Source of the DNA: Phalacrocorax aristotelis
Lineage: Eukaryota > Chordata > Aves > Suliformes > Phalacrocoracidae
Length of the DNA: 64,000 nucleotides
Assembly: GCF_949628215.1 (NCBI RefSeq)
Contig: NC_134279.1
Coordinates: 15,274,041-15,338,040, forward strand
Direction of reading: 5' to 3'
In this document: one piece after another, positions 47,174 to 58,500 of the stretch
How the letters are laid out: each line of letters starts with the position of its first letter
Position numbering within the stretch: position 1 is the stretch's first letter
Made by a program: the position numbers and the translations under genes
The notes under the pieces: generated by a model
Told to the model about the DNA's origin: nothing
What the model saw: only the letters and a program-made list of their open reading frames with translations
Database searches by the model: none

Positions 47174-50100
47174 CTGAAAGAGATAATACAGGAAATTACA
47201 TGTGGGATAAGCAACTTGAACTACGGGGAGATGTGGCACTGCTGGTGAGGGAAGAGGTGATCTGGGAGTGGATGTGTGCACACACAGACTGAGACTAAGG
47301 CTTAGACTGGACATTATTTCCAAAGAACACAGAGCCCTTATCGGTCTCTATCTAGTTTAACTCCAATCCCATCCATCTCCTTTTATGACAGTTCCAAGGC
47401 CAGGCATCTGCTGGGCAGTATTTGGGTTGCAATATTGGTGCAGGATCCAGGAAGATTCAATATTGAATGCTGACAGGTTCATCTTGAGTGTTTTATGCTA
47501 TGAAAAGCAGCAGGCCTATGGAAGGCTGAGATGCTATAACTTCAGTTTCCTCCCCTAGGATTTCTTCTCTTATTACTTATGTCACTGTGTCCCAGTAGCC
47601 AAAATTAAGACAAAAAAGCAAAGTTATCCTAAGGGCCCTGACAGCGTTAGGTTTGACTTGGCTATGTTTCTGCAGACTTGTACTGTCAGCATGCAGCTCT
47701 CAGATGCAAAAAGACTGAAAAGCTTTCTCCCCACTGTCTGATGTTGGGTTTTGCAAGCAAGATATTACTAAGTGTTTCATGAGATCTTGTAAAAGTTAAC
47801 TGAAAACTTAACTTAGTTGTGCTGTTGTGAATTCTAGATTTGGAACCTGAGCTCAGATAAAAAGGCCTCCTCAGCAGAGCAGCTACACTGGATATTAAAT
47901 CATAGAATCCTAAAGATGTGTGAGAGGACAAATCTTGCTTTACATGGCAGAGAGAAGTAGTAGAGCCCTCTTGAAGCAACTTTCCAGGCTCTGTTACCTC
48001 AGTCTGTGGTGTTGATGTGAAGAAATGAACACTAATAAGCAGCAGGTCCTCAGCTCTGTCTGGAACTACACTTGGGATGCTGGTTCAGAGAAACTAACTG
48101 TTCTTTACAAGCCCAGGGAATATTATGATCTGTGAAGAAAAAGTGTTTTCTTTCCACTTTCCACTCCCTCCCTATCAGCCTGTAGAGCAGTTGAGTTCTC
48201 CGCTGAGAACAGTTAGCTGCAGAAAATGGATCGTAATGACCTTCCTGAGTCCTCTCAGGACTCAAGAAAAAAACCCTTGTGTATAATGTCTGCTGTTACT
48301 AGAAAGAACCACTGCTATTTTATTACCTTGTTACGTGCTCTTCTCAGAGTGATATATTTCAGATGGGTGGGTGTTTAAAAAATATTCTCTTTTGCAGACA
48401 GTTACACATTATCTAGTTACAATAGGCATATTGATGTCCAGTCTGGATTGATAAATAACTGAGAATAGCGATGTCAAACACTGAAGATATTACAAAATAA
48501 ATTAAGCTGGGCTAACTGTGAACTTCTGCTGTCCATCTGTCACTCCAGGGTTTCTCTACGCTGCCACACTGTATCTTTTATTACCATGCGTGCAAAATGC
48601 AGTTCACCATAAACTGTAACTTAATTTTGAATCAGATGTTACAAGTTTAATACTTCTATCATTCAGTAATTAGCACTGATATGTTATTCCATTCCCTCTC
48701 AACCCCTCTTTCTTTTTCTTTTGCTACTTACATTTCAGAAAGTGAAGCAATGCTTAGATGTGACGGAACAAAAACCATTTTCTGGTTGGTTAGTATTCCT
48801 TCCATCAGGGCCTCTACAACTTCTTCAGTCTCCAAAATCTTTCCAAGCCTACTCAGGAAAGCATACATGTAAGAGCTATGATGGTAAACTGGGTGGTGCT
48901 AGCTGATGTAGGATGCTTCACAGATGCACAAACTCACTCAGGTAATACAAATGCAACCATTCTGTGGGTTAAATAACACCGCAGATTTTCTTTTTAGCCA
49001 ATGATATATACTCTTTTTACATAGTTGGAATACAAGGCCTAAAGGTGGGGTTAATGTGTTGTGCCATGGTGCAAAGAAGGAAGGACTGGAAAGCAGATTT
49101 TTGATAGGTACCTTGTACTGGGGTTTTTGACAAATCCAGTGTTTATAAAAACCGGACAAAGGCACGTAGTTTTTATTCCATCCTTTCCCAGGGTAGACAG
49201 CTCCTCTGTCAGAGCTTTATGAAATCCAACCGCAGCAAACTTGCTTGAACTGCAGGAAGGGAAAAAGCATAAATGAGAAGGTAGAAGTACGGTTTCTAAC
49301 TTTCTACATCTGCAAATGGCCTAAAAGATCACATAGAACTGACTAGGAGGCAAAAAAAGAAAGAGAATGTAATTGAGCTGAGAGGCAGGGCAAGAGACTC
49401 ATTCTAACTTTCTGGAGCATAGTGCTGGATAGATATTGCTGCTTGGGGAAGTAACTGCGGCGTGCAGCAGGGCGGGTGCCTTTCAGAAAAAGTCACCTTA
49501 GTGGTGAACAGACAAACAAATGCCATGGGTTGTTAGAAAATTATGACTGATGGGCTTCCTGTTTCTCCCACGTGAGAAGATTCTTAGTGGGAAGACAGCC
49601 CAAAACTCTACAATTAAGAAGGATGGGAGGAGCAGTAATAGAGAACAACCCTCTGCTGTTTCTTGTACCAGACAGGAGCGTGAGCTTTGAAACAGAGGAG
49701 CATTATGCATGTAAAATTGAGGAAAGTAATGCCACAGGGCATTACTTCATACTCTTGGTGCAGGCCAAGAGTATAAATCAACTCCAAAGAGACTAGAACC
49801 AGAGAGTGAGTTTACTGACCGCTATTGATATGGACAGTGTAATCCCAGTAGAACCCCTGGCTGGGGAGTTCCCATGTTGCCAGCAGTGAGTGACCCTTAA
49901 GAAGGAGTGTACCCAGGGGAAGGTTGCTCTGCCTGGAGCCACTGTTAAGAGAGTGCTAGATCTGGCACAGAATGGCAAGATGCAATCCAACAGTGTTTCT
50001 GTTCGTGCACCGTGGCTCAAGTGCTTCAAGTAGAAATTGGCAATGCACCGACCTCTCGGTGCATCAGTTCGGTTGCTCCCAACGCAGTAAGTATTATCCT

Positions 50101-53100
50101 GTTTTTAGCTTCTGAAAGGTAATTTTACAGCCAAAAAGCAGTTTTCACCTTGTGACGGCAGAAGTGTTTCTCCGCACTAGTCACTGCCACAACGGTAGAG
50201 AGATCAAAAGCTACTCAGTAGGGGTTTACTTGACAACACTACAATAACTCATAGGAGCGCTACTTTCTAAGAACGAGAAGGGAAGAGGATACCTTTGTTG
50301 CTAAGCAGAAGTCTGGACCAGTGAGGGAGAGAGAAAAGGAGAAGCCTTCATGAGTTCATGTATCACATGACTATTCCTTCATACAAGCATTGCTCCTGAT
50401 TCTCTTGAAGCTAATGAGCAAATCAGCGGGAACCTCCAGGCACTCTTAAGTGCTGGCTCTTGTGCTTTTTTCCTCCTTAGCACCGTCCTTTGGACATACC
50501 GTATTCAGCAGGAGGATTATTTTGGTTACTCTGTGCTTACTGGTGGAGAAGATGCAATTAAAAAAAAAAAAAAAAAAAAGAGAGCCAATTTTAAATCACT
50601 TACCAATAAGCCACCATGAAAGAAGTCCCAAAATGACCTGCTGCCGAAGCCACCGTGACAATGTGACCGTGGTTGTTGCTCATCATGGTTGGCAGAAAAG
50701 CTCTTGTGGTCTTGCAAGTCATTTAAAGCGAGAGGCAAGATTGTGGGGAAGGGGGAAAAGAACAATGTTTTCTTAGGCAGATTCAACACGGACCCTGACT
50801 CTCATTCATTATGCGCCCAATGCTATCCTTAATGCTGTGTGCTGCACAGCACCTCAGATTCTGAGAGGAGCTGACTCACATCTTTCCTGTGCTGCTTTTT
50901 GGTTTCAGGTGTCAGCACCAACACTGCCGGTGTCTCACCCCAGCATGCACAATAAAACGCTCATCCATCTGTAGCATCTCTTTTCTTCTGCTGCAATAAC
51001 AGCACTCTGTAACCCCTGCTGGCAGCTGCCCTACCCCAGGGGTCAGCTGTGGCTGTGCCAAGGGCCCAAGACCCAGCTCTGATGGGGCCCAGCTATGTCA
51101 CCTTGACTCAGGCTGCTGGCAGAAAGTTGTGAGAAAGCCCACAGAGAGGTGAGAGGTATGAATCACAGGGAGAGGCAGGGTGATGGGAAACAGGCTTGGA
51201 AGTACCTCAAGGAGCCAGGAGGAAGGCAGTGACACAGCAAAGTACAAACCGCAAGGGGACAAGTACCCAGAAAGATTGGCCAGGTTGGTGGGTGCAGTCA
51301 GGGAGGGTCCAGGCCTCGCCCTGCCCTGCGGCTGGGCTGTGCTGGGAGCTGTGGGGCTGGCCCTCCGCTGCTCTGCCCGACCTGCCATACCATTTGGGCC
51401 GCGTGCTGGCTGGCTATTGTACGTGTCACCTGATGAAAGCATTGCTTTGTATTTTTCAGCTGTGTATCTTTGACCTGCAGGGTCTTGGTGCACAGCTGTG
51501 GGCGCCCAAACTACCTGATGCAATGAGGAACCCTAATACACTGATGACAGAGACCAACCCAAGCTGCAGACGAGGCTGTCACCAGCCAGCTCACACAGAA
51601 GTAAGAGAGAATGAAAAAACTGGGCCAGGCTCAGATCAGCAAGAGCTTAGTCAAGTTCCCCGGCAGTCTGTCTAGCTGGGTGCCCTTGTGCTCTATGCGT
51701 CCAAAAGATGCTGTTGAATTCACTGGTAGCAGGAAATAATTGTTGGTCTAAACAGGCCTCCTCAACAATGCTCCCAAATGAACACAGGTATGAAGATGGT
51801 AGTGGCCCTTACCCAGATGTGAGCAAGAATGTTGACTTCAAACATTCTTTCAATCTGGTGGTCCTGAGTCGAGAGCAGGTCGGCAGCCGTAATCACACCA
51901 GCGTTATTCACCAGGATGGAGACATCCCCAATTTCCTTTCTCACCTTTGGGACAGAAAAAACCCAGAAACGTGCATGTCAGTCGTTATCAAAAAAATGTA
52001 AGGCTGTGGAAGATGAGCGACGTTTCATTTAATTCCTAACGTTGTTTCTTTTAGGGAGAGGAAGGTCGTGCCACGCTTCCAGGTGTGGCAGGAACCCTGC
52101 AGCAGTACCATGAAATCAGGTTTAGATCTGATGCTTCTCCCTTAATTACTGCCCGTATTGATAGTCTTCCACACGCTGCCCAGAGTCACGGTGTGCTCTG
52201 TGTAGCTGCAGCTGGGACTATGGACATACAGCTATTTTGAACCAGCTGGACCATACTGTTTACAGTAAAACCTTTCAGTTGTCCCCAGTGTTTTCTGTGT
52301 GCTGTTGAGGCAACTAAGAATCAGAAGTTCCTTCTGTGGCTGGAAGTCTAAAGAGGAAACTTGGCAATGAGGTGTGATATGCCAGAGCCTCACAAAGGAG
52401 GACGACACTGGCTGTGCTCTTGGAAGTGCTACTTCACCCTCTGTACTGAAAGCAGCAGGAAGTGAAGGGATTCCAAGGGCTTGCACGGTCTGCGTACAAC
52501 ACCCCTTCTCTTGTTTTCTGGACTTTTCTGAAAGTTGAGCGCATTTGGGTAGACCTTTGAACGTGCCCTGGCTCCCCACCTTCTCTGCAGCGCTGTAGAT
52601 TTCCTCCCTTTTGCTGCAGTCCACCACGAAGGCTTGAACAGTGGCTCCCAGACTTTTGCATTCTGCTGCCGTGTCCTCAACACCATGCTGTGAGAGGCAG
52701 AAAAGAAAGATACGTGTGCGCAACTGTACCCTGACCGCATGTTGCTGCTCGGGCACTGCGGCAGACTAGTTAGAGACTAAAGATTTGTCCTGATTGTGTA
52801 ACGGCTGCCAAGGCCCTGAGCAGTTCGTGGCTACGCGGGGAAAGAGCTGTAGACAGGGTTTGTGAGAGGACTACTGTTCTGACCTTAAATTTTGGTCCTG
52901 TGTAGAGCGACTGCCAGAAAGGTAATGCGGTAACAAGAGCGAGTTTGCCTTGGTGAAGCACATGTAGCGAGGCTGCAGAAAGGGGGCACTCAGTGACTTA
53001 CGCAGCACAGCATGCAGACACTGTGACTGTTAGCAGAGCATATAACACTTAAAATGCATGCCCAGTTGACAGCCCTGAGATCTGAAAAGTGGCTCTACAC

Positions 53101-54819
53101 GTTTCTGCATTCGCACCTTGGATGTGAGGAGAGAGGCATGCTCCGAAGTGCACAATGTGGAGATGTTTCTTACGAGAGCAGCGTTTGACACACACAGAAC
53201 AGATGCTCCCCAAAGTTATTGTATCATTTTACTAGGGGAGGGCAGAAGTGACTTTACTGTGACCTTGTCCCCAGGTGCCAGAAAGCCATGCCATTGGGGA
53301 CCTGTGCAGTGAAAAGCCCCAGATCAAAAACAACCTGGGACAGCTCAGCACTTGACATAAGCTGTGCAGGTCCTTGGGGTGGGAGACCAGGCAGCTCCAC
53401 TCAGCCCTAGCTGCTGTTTAAGGCTGACAGTCTCGAGGGATGAGGCCTTTGTCAAGGCAGCTGGACTGGGGAAGCATACTCCTAAAATCTTTGGGATCCA
53501 CCACCTCCTTTGCTGCTGTATTTCAGGGACTGCTCACACCCATGCTTACAACGTACTTTCTAGCAGTAAAGCCAGGTCTTGCTCGGTACTAAGTTTAATC
53601 CCTTTCCTCCATTCCAGCAAACATGGACAACATTTGACTTAGCAGCAGCCCTTTACACACCGATAGACTGGTGCCATGCCTTCTCCCACTCCTCCAGAGT
53701 CTGGCCTTAGCCATAATGGGCAGCATGAACAGACACTGAAAATTTCAAGCATACCCTCCCTACCTATACATCCCCTCACACTAGGCTTGCCTTGGGGTTG
53801 GTTGGTTGGTTGGTTTGTTTGTTTGCTTCCTTCTTCGTTTGTGGTGGGGTTTTTTGCAGCTTCAGGATGATGTGATGAACTCCTCTGCAGTTTCTGATCC
53901 ACTGTGTCAGAAACCTCTCCGTGCACTGCTGCCGAGCCACTCATCCCCTCTGCACAGCCAATTGCTGCTACGCACAGTACTTTGCCTTGATCCCTACTGA
54001 ACGACATTCTGTTTGTTTGTATCTGTCCATCCTCCACTTGCCAAGGTCTTTTTGCGCTCTAGTCAATTTACCTGAAATAAAGAGCTTGGGCTAGCATAAG
54101 CCTTTAGCAAGGTGCCACCTACACGCATAACTGCAGCAGAGGGCAGCAGGGCTCACACACAGCCTGTTAGTGAGAGTAGAGACGCACCTTCCAGCAACGT
54201 ATGCAAAATACCTGAGGCTAGACAGAGAGTGGGCAGAAGGTAAACTTGCTTCTCTGTAGAAACAGGCTTCTGGTCTCAGTGTGCCTTTTAGTGCCAGCCC
54301 AGGCGGTTCCAATGGCAGCTTGCTGACCACTGCGCTTCCCTCCTGCAGGCACTCGACATGCTGTGCACGTGACCTCGCTGATCAGCACCGAGTAACTGCG
54401 GGACCGTGCGAGACACCTATGTCCTTCCATGAAAGTGGGGCCAAAGCCTCTGCTGGCGCTCAGCGTCCCAGTCAGCGAGCTGACCGAGAGCCGATGGGCG
54501 CGATGTGGAAGGAGGTGATGTGGATGCAGGCGCATGCAGCCCTTGTTACGCAGTTACAAACCCAGCGGCCTGGGAGGTGAATGAGGCAAGAGAGGAACTG
54601 TACCGTTACCTTACTGACGTCCCACAGGACCAGCCTGCTCTGACGCTTGGCGAACTCGAGGGCAGTTGCTCTCCCCACGCCGTGGCCAGCGCCCGTGATG
54701 AGAACAAGCTCTCCGCTGACAGACTTTCTCTTCACAGGGAGAAAAAGCTTCACGAGAGCCTCTAAGTAGGAGTAGATGAGCGTGGCCAAAAACAGGAGGA
54801 GATCCAGAAACGGGCTCAT
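47086..54819 (-). CDS. HSD17B11: HSD17B11/13-type short-chain dehydrogenase, copy 2, complete
   Basis: Tandem paralogue of the gene at 35093-42363, also 299 residues with an intact reading frame. Exons: 54819-54610, 52687-52580, 51944-51813, 50710-50604, 49249-49112, 48848-48732, 47173-47086. All joins are GT/AG. I see no coding difference from copy 1 until exon 6. After VFVPS this copy reads [19 protein letters not shown], where copy 1 reads [19 protein letters not shown], and later KKLNNVKF versus KKLTNVKF. The SDR motifs [13 protein letters not shown]172 and YCSSK are all present. It is head-to-head with NUDT9 (559 bp between start codons), which is the position of mammalian HSD17B11. Whether either copy is orthologous to HSD17B13 needs a tree. 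Confidence 0.94.
48732..48848 (-). other. HSD17B11: HSD17B copy 2 exon 6
   Basis: The first two thirds match copy 1. From about 48760 to the donor (AT|GTAAGT) the bases diverge, giving [10 protein letters not shown]. The length (117 nt) and phase match copy 1, so both versions are under coding constraint. Confidence 0.92.
49112..49249 (-). other. HSD17B11: HSD17B copy 2 exon 5
   Basis: Holds K189 and the PVFINTGF loop. Identical to copy 1. Confidence 0.93.
50604..50710 (-). other. HSD17B11: HSD17B copy 2 exon 4
   Basis: Holds S172 and Y185. The intron just downstream starts with a poly-T run on the minus strand (poly-A near 50560 on +) that is longer than in copy 1. Confidence 0.93.
51813..51944 (-). 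other. HSD17B11: HSD17B copy 2 exon 3
   Basis: Residues 107-150 with NNAG. No difference from copy 1 seen. Confidence 0.93.
52580..52687 (-). other. HSD17B11: HSD17B copy 2 exon 2
   Basis: Residues 71-106, identical to copy 1. Bounded by TCTCACAG and AAG|GTGGGG. Confidence 0.93.
54610..54819 (-). other. HSD17B11: HSD17B copy 2 exon 1
   Basis: Residues 1-70 with droplet anchor and cofactor loop, same as copy 1. An upstream in-frame ATG at 54894 is also present but not conserved in the family. Confidence 0.94.
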
Positions 54820-55378
54820 TGTTTTGCTGGGAGTCCTCTGGCCGCCTGACGGCGCCGCGGTCGCGCCTGACGAGGGTGAGGCTCGTTGCTCCACTCACGG
54901 CCCCCCTGAGCGCGCACCGCTCGCCCCGTCGGTCACGGGCCCCGCCCCGCTCCGCCCCGCCCCGCCCCGCCCCGGCAGGGCCCCAGCCTCCCTTCGCCGC
55001 CCGGGGCTCCGTGAAACGCGGAGGCCGCGACCGCCGAAGCAGGGCGGGCCCCTCGCCCCGTCCCTCCCGCCGGGGGCGCAGAGGCCAATCAGAGGCAGCG
55101 GTCGGGAAGGGGGCGTGCCCATGGGAGGGGAAAAGCCGGTGGGCGTAGAGCGCTCTCGATTGGTGGTGCTCCGTCCAATGGGAAGCGAGCTTGTAAAGGG
55201 GGCCGCCGGCGGCGGCGGCGGCGGCAGGTAGTGGTCGGCGCTTGGGGGCTCCCGGCCCGGCCCGGGACTTGGGGCGGTAGCGGCAGGTCGCCCACCCGGC
55301 CCAGCGACCGCGTCTTCGGTCTCCCTGTGTGGCTGGTTTGGGCTCGCTCCCGCCGAGGTCCGTTCGGTGGCAGCGCCG
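54820..55378. promoter_or_regulatory. Bidirectional CpG-island promoter, HSD17B copy 2 / NUDT9
   Basis: 559 bp separate the divergent start codons. CCAAT boxes lie at 55085-55089, 55159-55163 (inverted) and 55175-55179, with repeated CCCCGCCCC GC boxes near 54940-54975 and no TATA box. A GGC repeat at 55207-55225 sits on the NUDT9 side, probably in its 5' UTR. The head-to-head arrangement matches the human HSD17B11/NUDT9 pair. Confidence 0.85.
55207..55225 (+). repeat. (GGC)n microsatellite
   Basis: About six GGC units, probably in the NUDT9 5' UTR. The duplicate at 42751-42762 has fewer units, and the near-identity of the two copies ends here. Confidence 0.8.
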
Positions 55379-55512
55379 ATGCCGCTTCTCGCTGGTGCCC
55401 TGCGCGCGGCGGCCGTGCCCGGTTTCGGTCGGGCACTCGCCGCGTTTAATTTTAGTCTTGCGCTGTCTGCCCAGGCTGCCTGGTGTGTTGTCCCGCGGCG
55501 CCCGCCCCTCAG
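55379..55512 (+). other. NUDT9: NUDT9 exon 1 (targeting peptide)
   Basis: ATG at 55379. It ends PPL + AG|GTACCG in phase 2. The GTG four codons upstream is in frame, but no upstream ATG is. Confidence 0.85.
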
Positions 55513-58500
55513 GTACCGCGGCCTGTGGGTGGTTAGGCGGGCGGTGCCAGGCCCGACTGGGCCGCCGCTCCCGATTACCGTAGGCTCCCTGAGACGGTGT
55601 TTCTGCTGGGGTCTGACTCTGCTGAGGTGGTGGGTACCTGTTCTTGAGGGAGCAGCCTGTGGCACAAGACGTGGCTGGGCCGAGATCTCACAGCTGCCGT
55701 GCCCTCCCCTGCTTGCTGAGGGGGAGCTTGGCACGGAGTGCGCTGTGTAGCCGAGGGTGTCCCTTTCAGAGATGGCAGAAACAAAAATAAGGCTATCCTT
55801 TAAAGCTAAGCTGATGCAGTTATTGAAAAACACAGAAGTGGTGTAACATTGACCTACGTGTGGAGGTTGGTACCCTATCGAGTATGCCCTTTTGCCCATC
55901 TTTGTTAAAGATTTTTATGAGCCTAAAGTGGTTCATGAGTTGAACTGTGCTCTTGACAGCATCGCATCAGCAGTGAATGTGCCAGTACATGCATGCTGTA
56001 ACTGTGACCAATGAATTCTCAGCTTAAGTGTGAAGCAGAATTTACTCTCCTAGATAGACCTGAAGAGTTCTTAGCGTGAGTGAGGGGTTTAGAACTGGAA
56101 GTGCTGTTTCTGAAAAAGCCTGGCCTTTTTCTGCTAGTTATAACCTGATATTCATATCTGGGTTCAAATAGCAGGATTAATAATTAATTAAGGGTTGCTT
56201 TTTTCTTTTTTATCTGAAACTCATTGGTCCTGTCATCACCTTGTTCAGATGTTAAGTTGTTAAAACCTGGATGCATTTTAGCAGAGGAGATATGTTTTCT
56301 TATATGCTGAAAGTTATTCTTTTTTGATTAAAAAAAAAAAGCTTTTCACTAAATTGTCACAAAAATTTTGTGTCTTGTTTTTAGAGTATTCTTGTAGGTT
56401 TTAGCCTCTGATCTAAGATAATAATCTTTATTTTTGTAATAGTTAAAAAAAATCTGATTAAAGAAGGCTGCTTTGTGTGTTGAAGGAAATCTGTGGAGTT
56501 TTTAGGAGCTGGTGATCAGGCGCTGTAACCCATTCTGTTAAGTATTTTATTGTTGACTGGTTTTTCAGCTCCTGAAAACCCATGGCAAGATAAAATCACT
56601 AGAGGTCTCAAGTATTTTTTTTCTTTTAACGTAACTAGTTTGATAGTTCCAGCCTTCTTTGGAATTGAAAAACAAGGTGTGTGTTATAGTACTCAGTATG
56701 GCACAAAACGATGTTTTGGTCATCACAGCAACTTGTAGACCGGTGTTGCTCAGGCTTTTGGATATTTCATTCTTGCTCTTACCTGGTCTGCCACTGAATG
56801 TGAGAGCAGGACTGTTTTAAGGCTGGGTTGGTTTGTTTATGAAATGCCCACATGGAGATTTAATGCTCAAGCAGGCCTTCCTGCTGCATTTATGGTAAAT
56901 ATCTTTGAGGTGTTCCTTGTATGTGATTAATAACTGCTCAGCATTCCACACAGTCCACAATGGCAGTTCTAGTTCTCAGCTTCTCATGCTATGAAATCTT
57001 CATGTGTGTCTAGTATAGTTCTGCTTCAAGAAGCTGAAGGTAAAATTCAGAATTTGTTGGTTTAGGCATGCATTTGCATGATGTCTGAAAGAAGCAGTAA
57101 TATTTTACTAAGAGCTGTTTAGTGGAAAAAAACCTAGTCTGTTCCACTTGCTGTAATGTATTATGCAGATGTGGGATTAAATAACAGGTTAAAGCCCAAT
57201 GATTTGGATGCTTTTTTCTTTTTTCTCTTTCAGTAACTCATCTGCAAACTGTTGGTCTTGTCTTCGTCCTGTTAACATGTTCAACAGTTATAATGTTAAG
57301 TTTTACCACAGCAAAGCTCTCACCTCCCCGTATCCAGGATCACATGTTGAGCGTTGCCAAATTCCTGAAGATAAAGTGGGCTGGCTGATTGAGTGGAAGG
57401 ATTATAATCCGGTAGAGTACACTGCAATGTCTGTTTTGGCTGGACCCAGTTGGGCAGATCCCCAAATCCAGTGAGTGGAAATTGTGGTTCTTTTCTCCTG
57501 TGAACATGGAAGCAGGAAATACTGACTTTATAAGATCGTCAGCTTAAGTGACATGTGATTCTACAGTGGTGTGTGAAAGTCAAGACATAGAAAAATGGTG
57601 GCTAGAGAACTGAATGGTTTAGGTTAGGTGTGAAGGTCTTTGACACATAATTTGACACAGACCTGGTGATTGGGATAAGGGTAGTGTTAATTGGAATAAT
57701 GGATAGCTGTCGATGCTGTGTAGTGCTTCTTTGCTGTGTTGTGAGCTCTGTAAAAATCTCTTAATCCTCCTTAGGAGTTTGGGACGACTTTCAGAATACA
57801 CTGGTTTGTTCATGGATTGAATGCAAGATAAGAAAGAATTCAAGTATAATTGTAGTTCTTGAGTTGAGTGCTCTGACTAGGAAATGTGACAGGTTGGATG
57901 CATGAATAATTATTTTTTTGGGAATGTGTGTATTTGTTTTTACTGGTTCTGTGAATATATTCTCTCAACGAATGCTGTATGCTTCTGGGCTAGGAAGTTA
58001 GATGCATGTCTGGTGCAACTTGTGATAATGTGAAATGGCGATTCCTGTGTATGCACATCTGTGTTAGGAAGATCAGAAGATAATGGCACTTGGGGTTTTA
58101 GCCTTACCTTCCCTGTTTCCCATTGCTGTGTGAACATGTGCTTCTGTGCTCTTAATTTGCTTTAGTATTCTGCTGATTGCAAGGCACACTACCCCTCAGA
58201 CTCTGTAGGGCTGCTATGCCAGGGCATAGTTGGGAAAGTGTCAGGTAATCTTTCAGAAGGTGTTGGTAATACTTGAAAATACAGAGTAATTTTTTAGGTA
58301 TTAGTGTAACTTTCCAAGTGAATTACATGTGGAAGAAGCTAGTCAGTAGTTTGAAACTTGTGATGATTTGAGAGGAATTGCTTTTGGTAAAGGAAATACA
58401 CTTCTGTAGACAGGTAGCTGCTTCTCTACCAGTTTTGAGAGGTGCTCATGGGATATTGGCATTAAGCTAACTTTGAAAATTGGTGATTATTAGCTTGCAA

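Larger units (their letters stand above)
44735..55226. repeat. Tandem duplication, copy 2
   Basis: Partner of the unit at 31973-42770, in the same orientation. By eye, block C differs at only about 15-20 bases plus a few 1-6 nt indels (a poly-A run near 50560 and a GGC run near 55207). I see no differences from exon 1 through most of the promoter. Copy 2 lacks about 0.75 kb found in copy 1 after block A and carries about 0.46 kb more between blocks B and C. Confidence 0.95.

Noticed and set aside
31973-55226. Whole duplication as a purely false, haplotype-derived assembly duplication
   Set aside because: Not fully excluded, but the alternating diverged blocks, two in-frame variants of exon 6 and the NUDT9 relic between copies are hard to explain that way.
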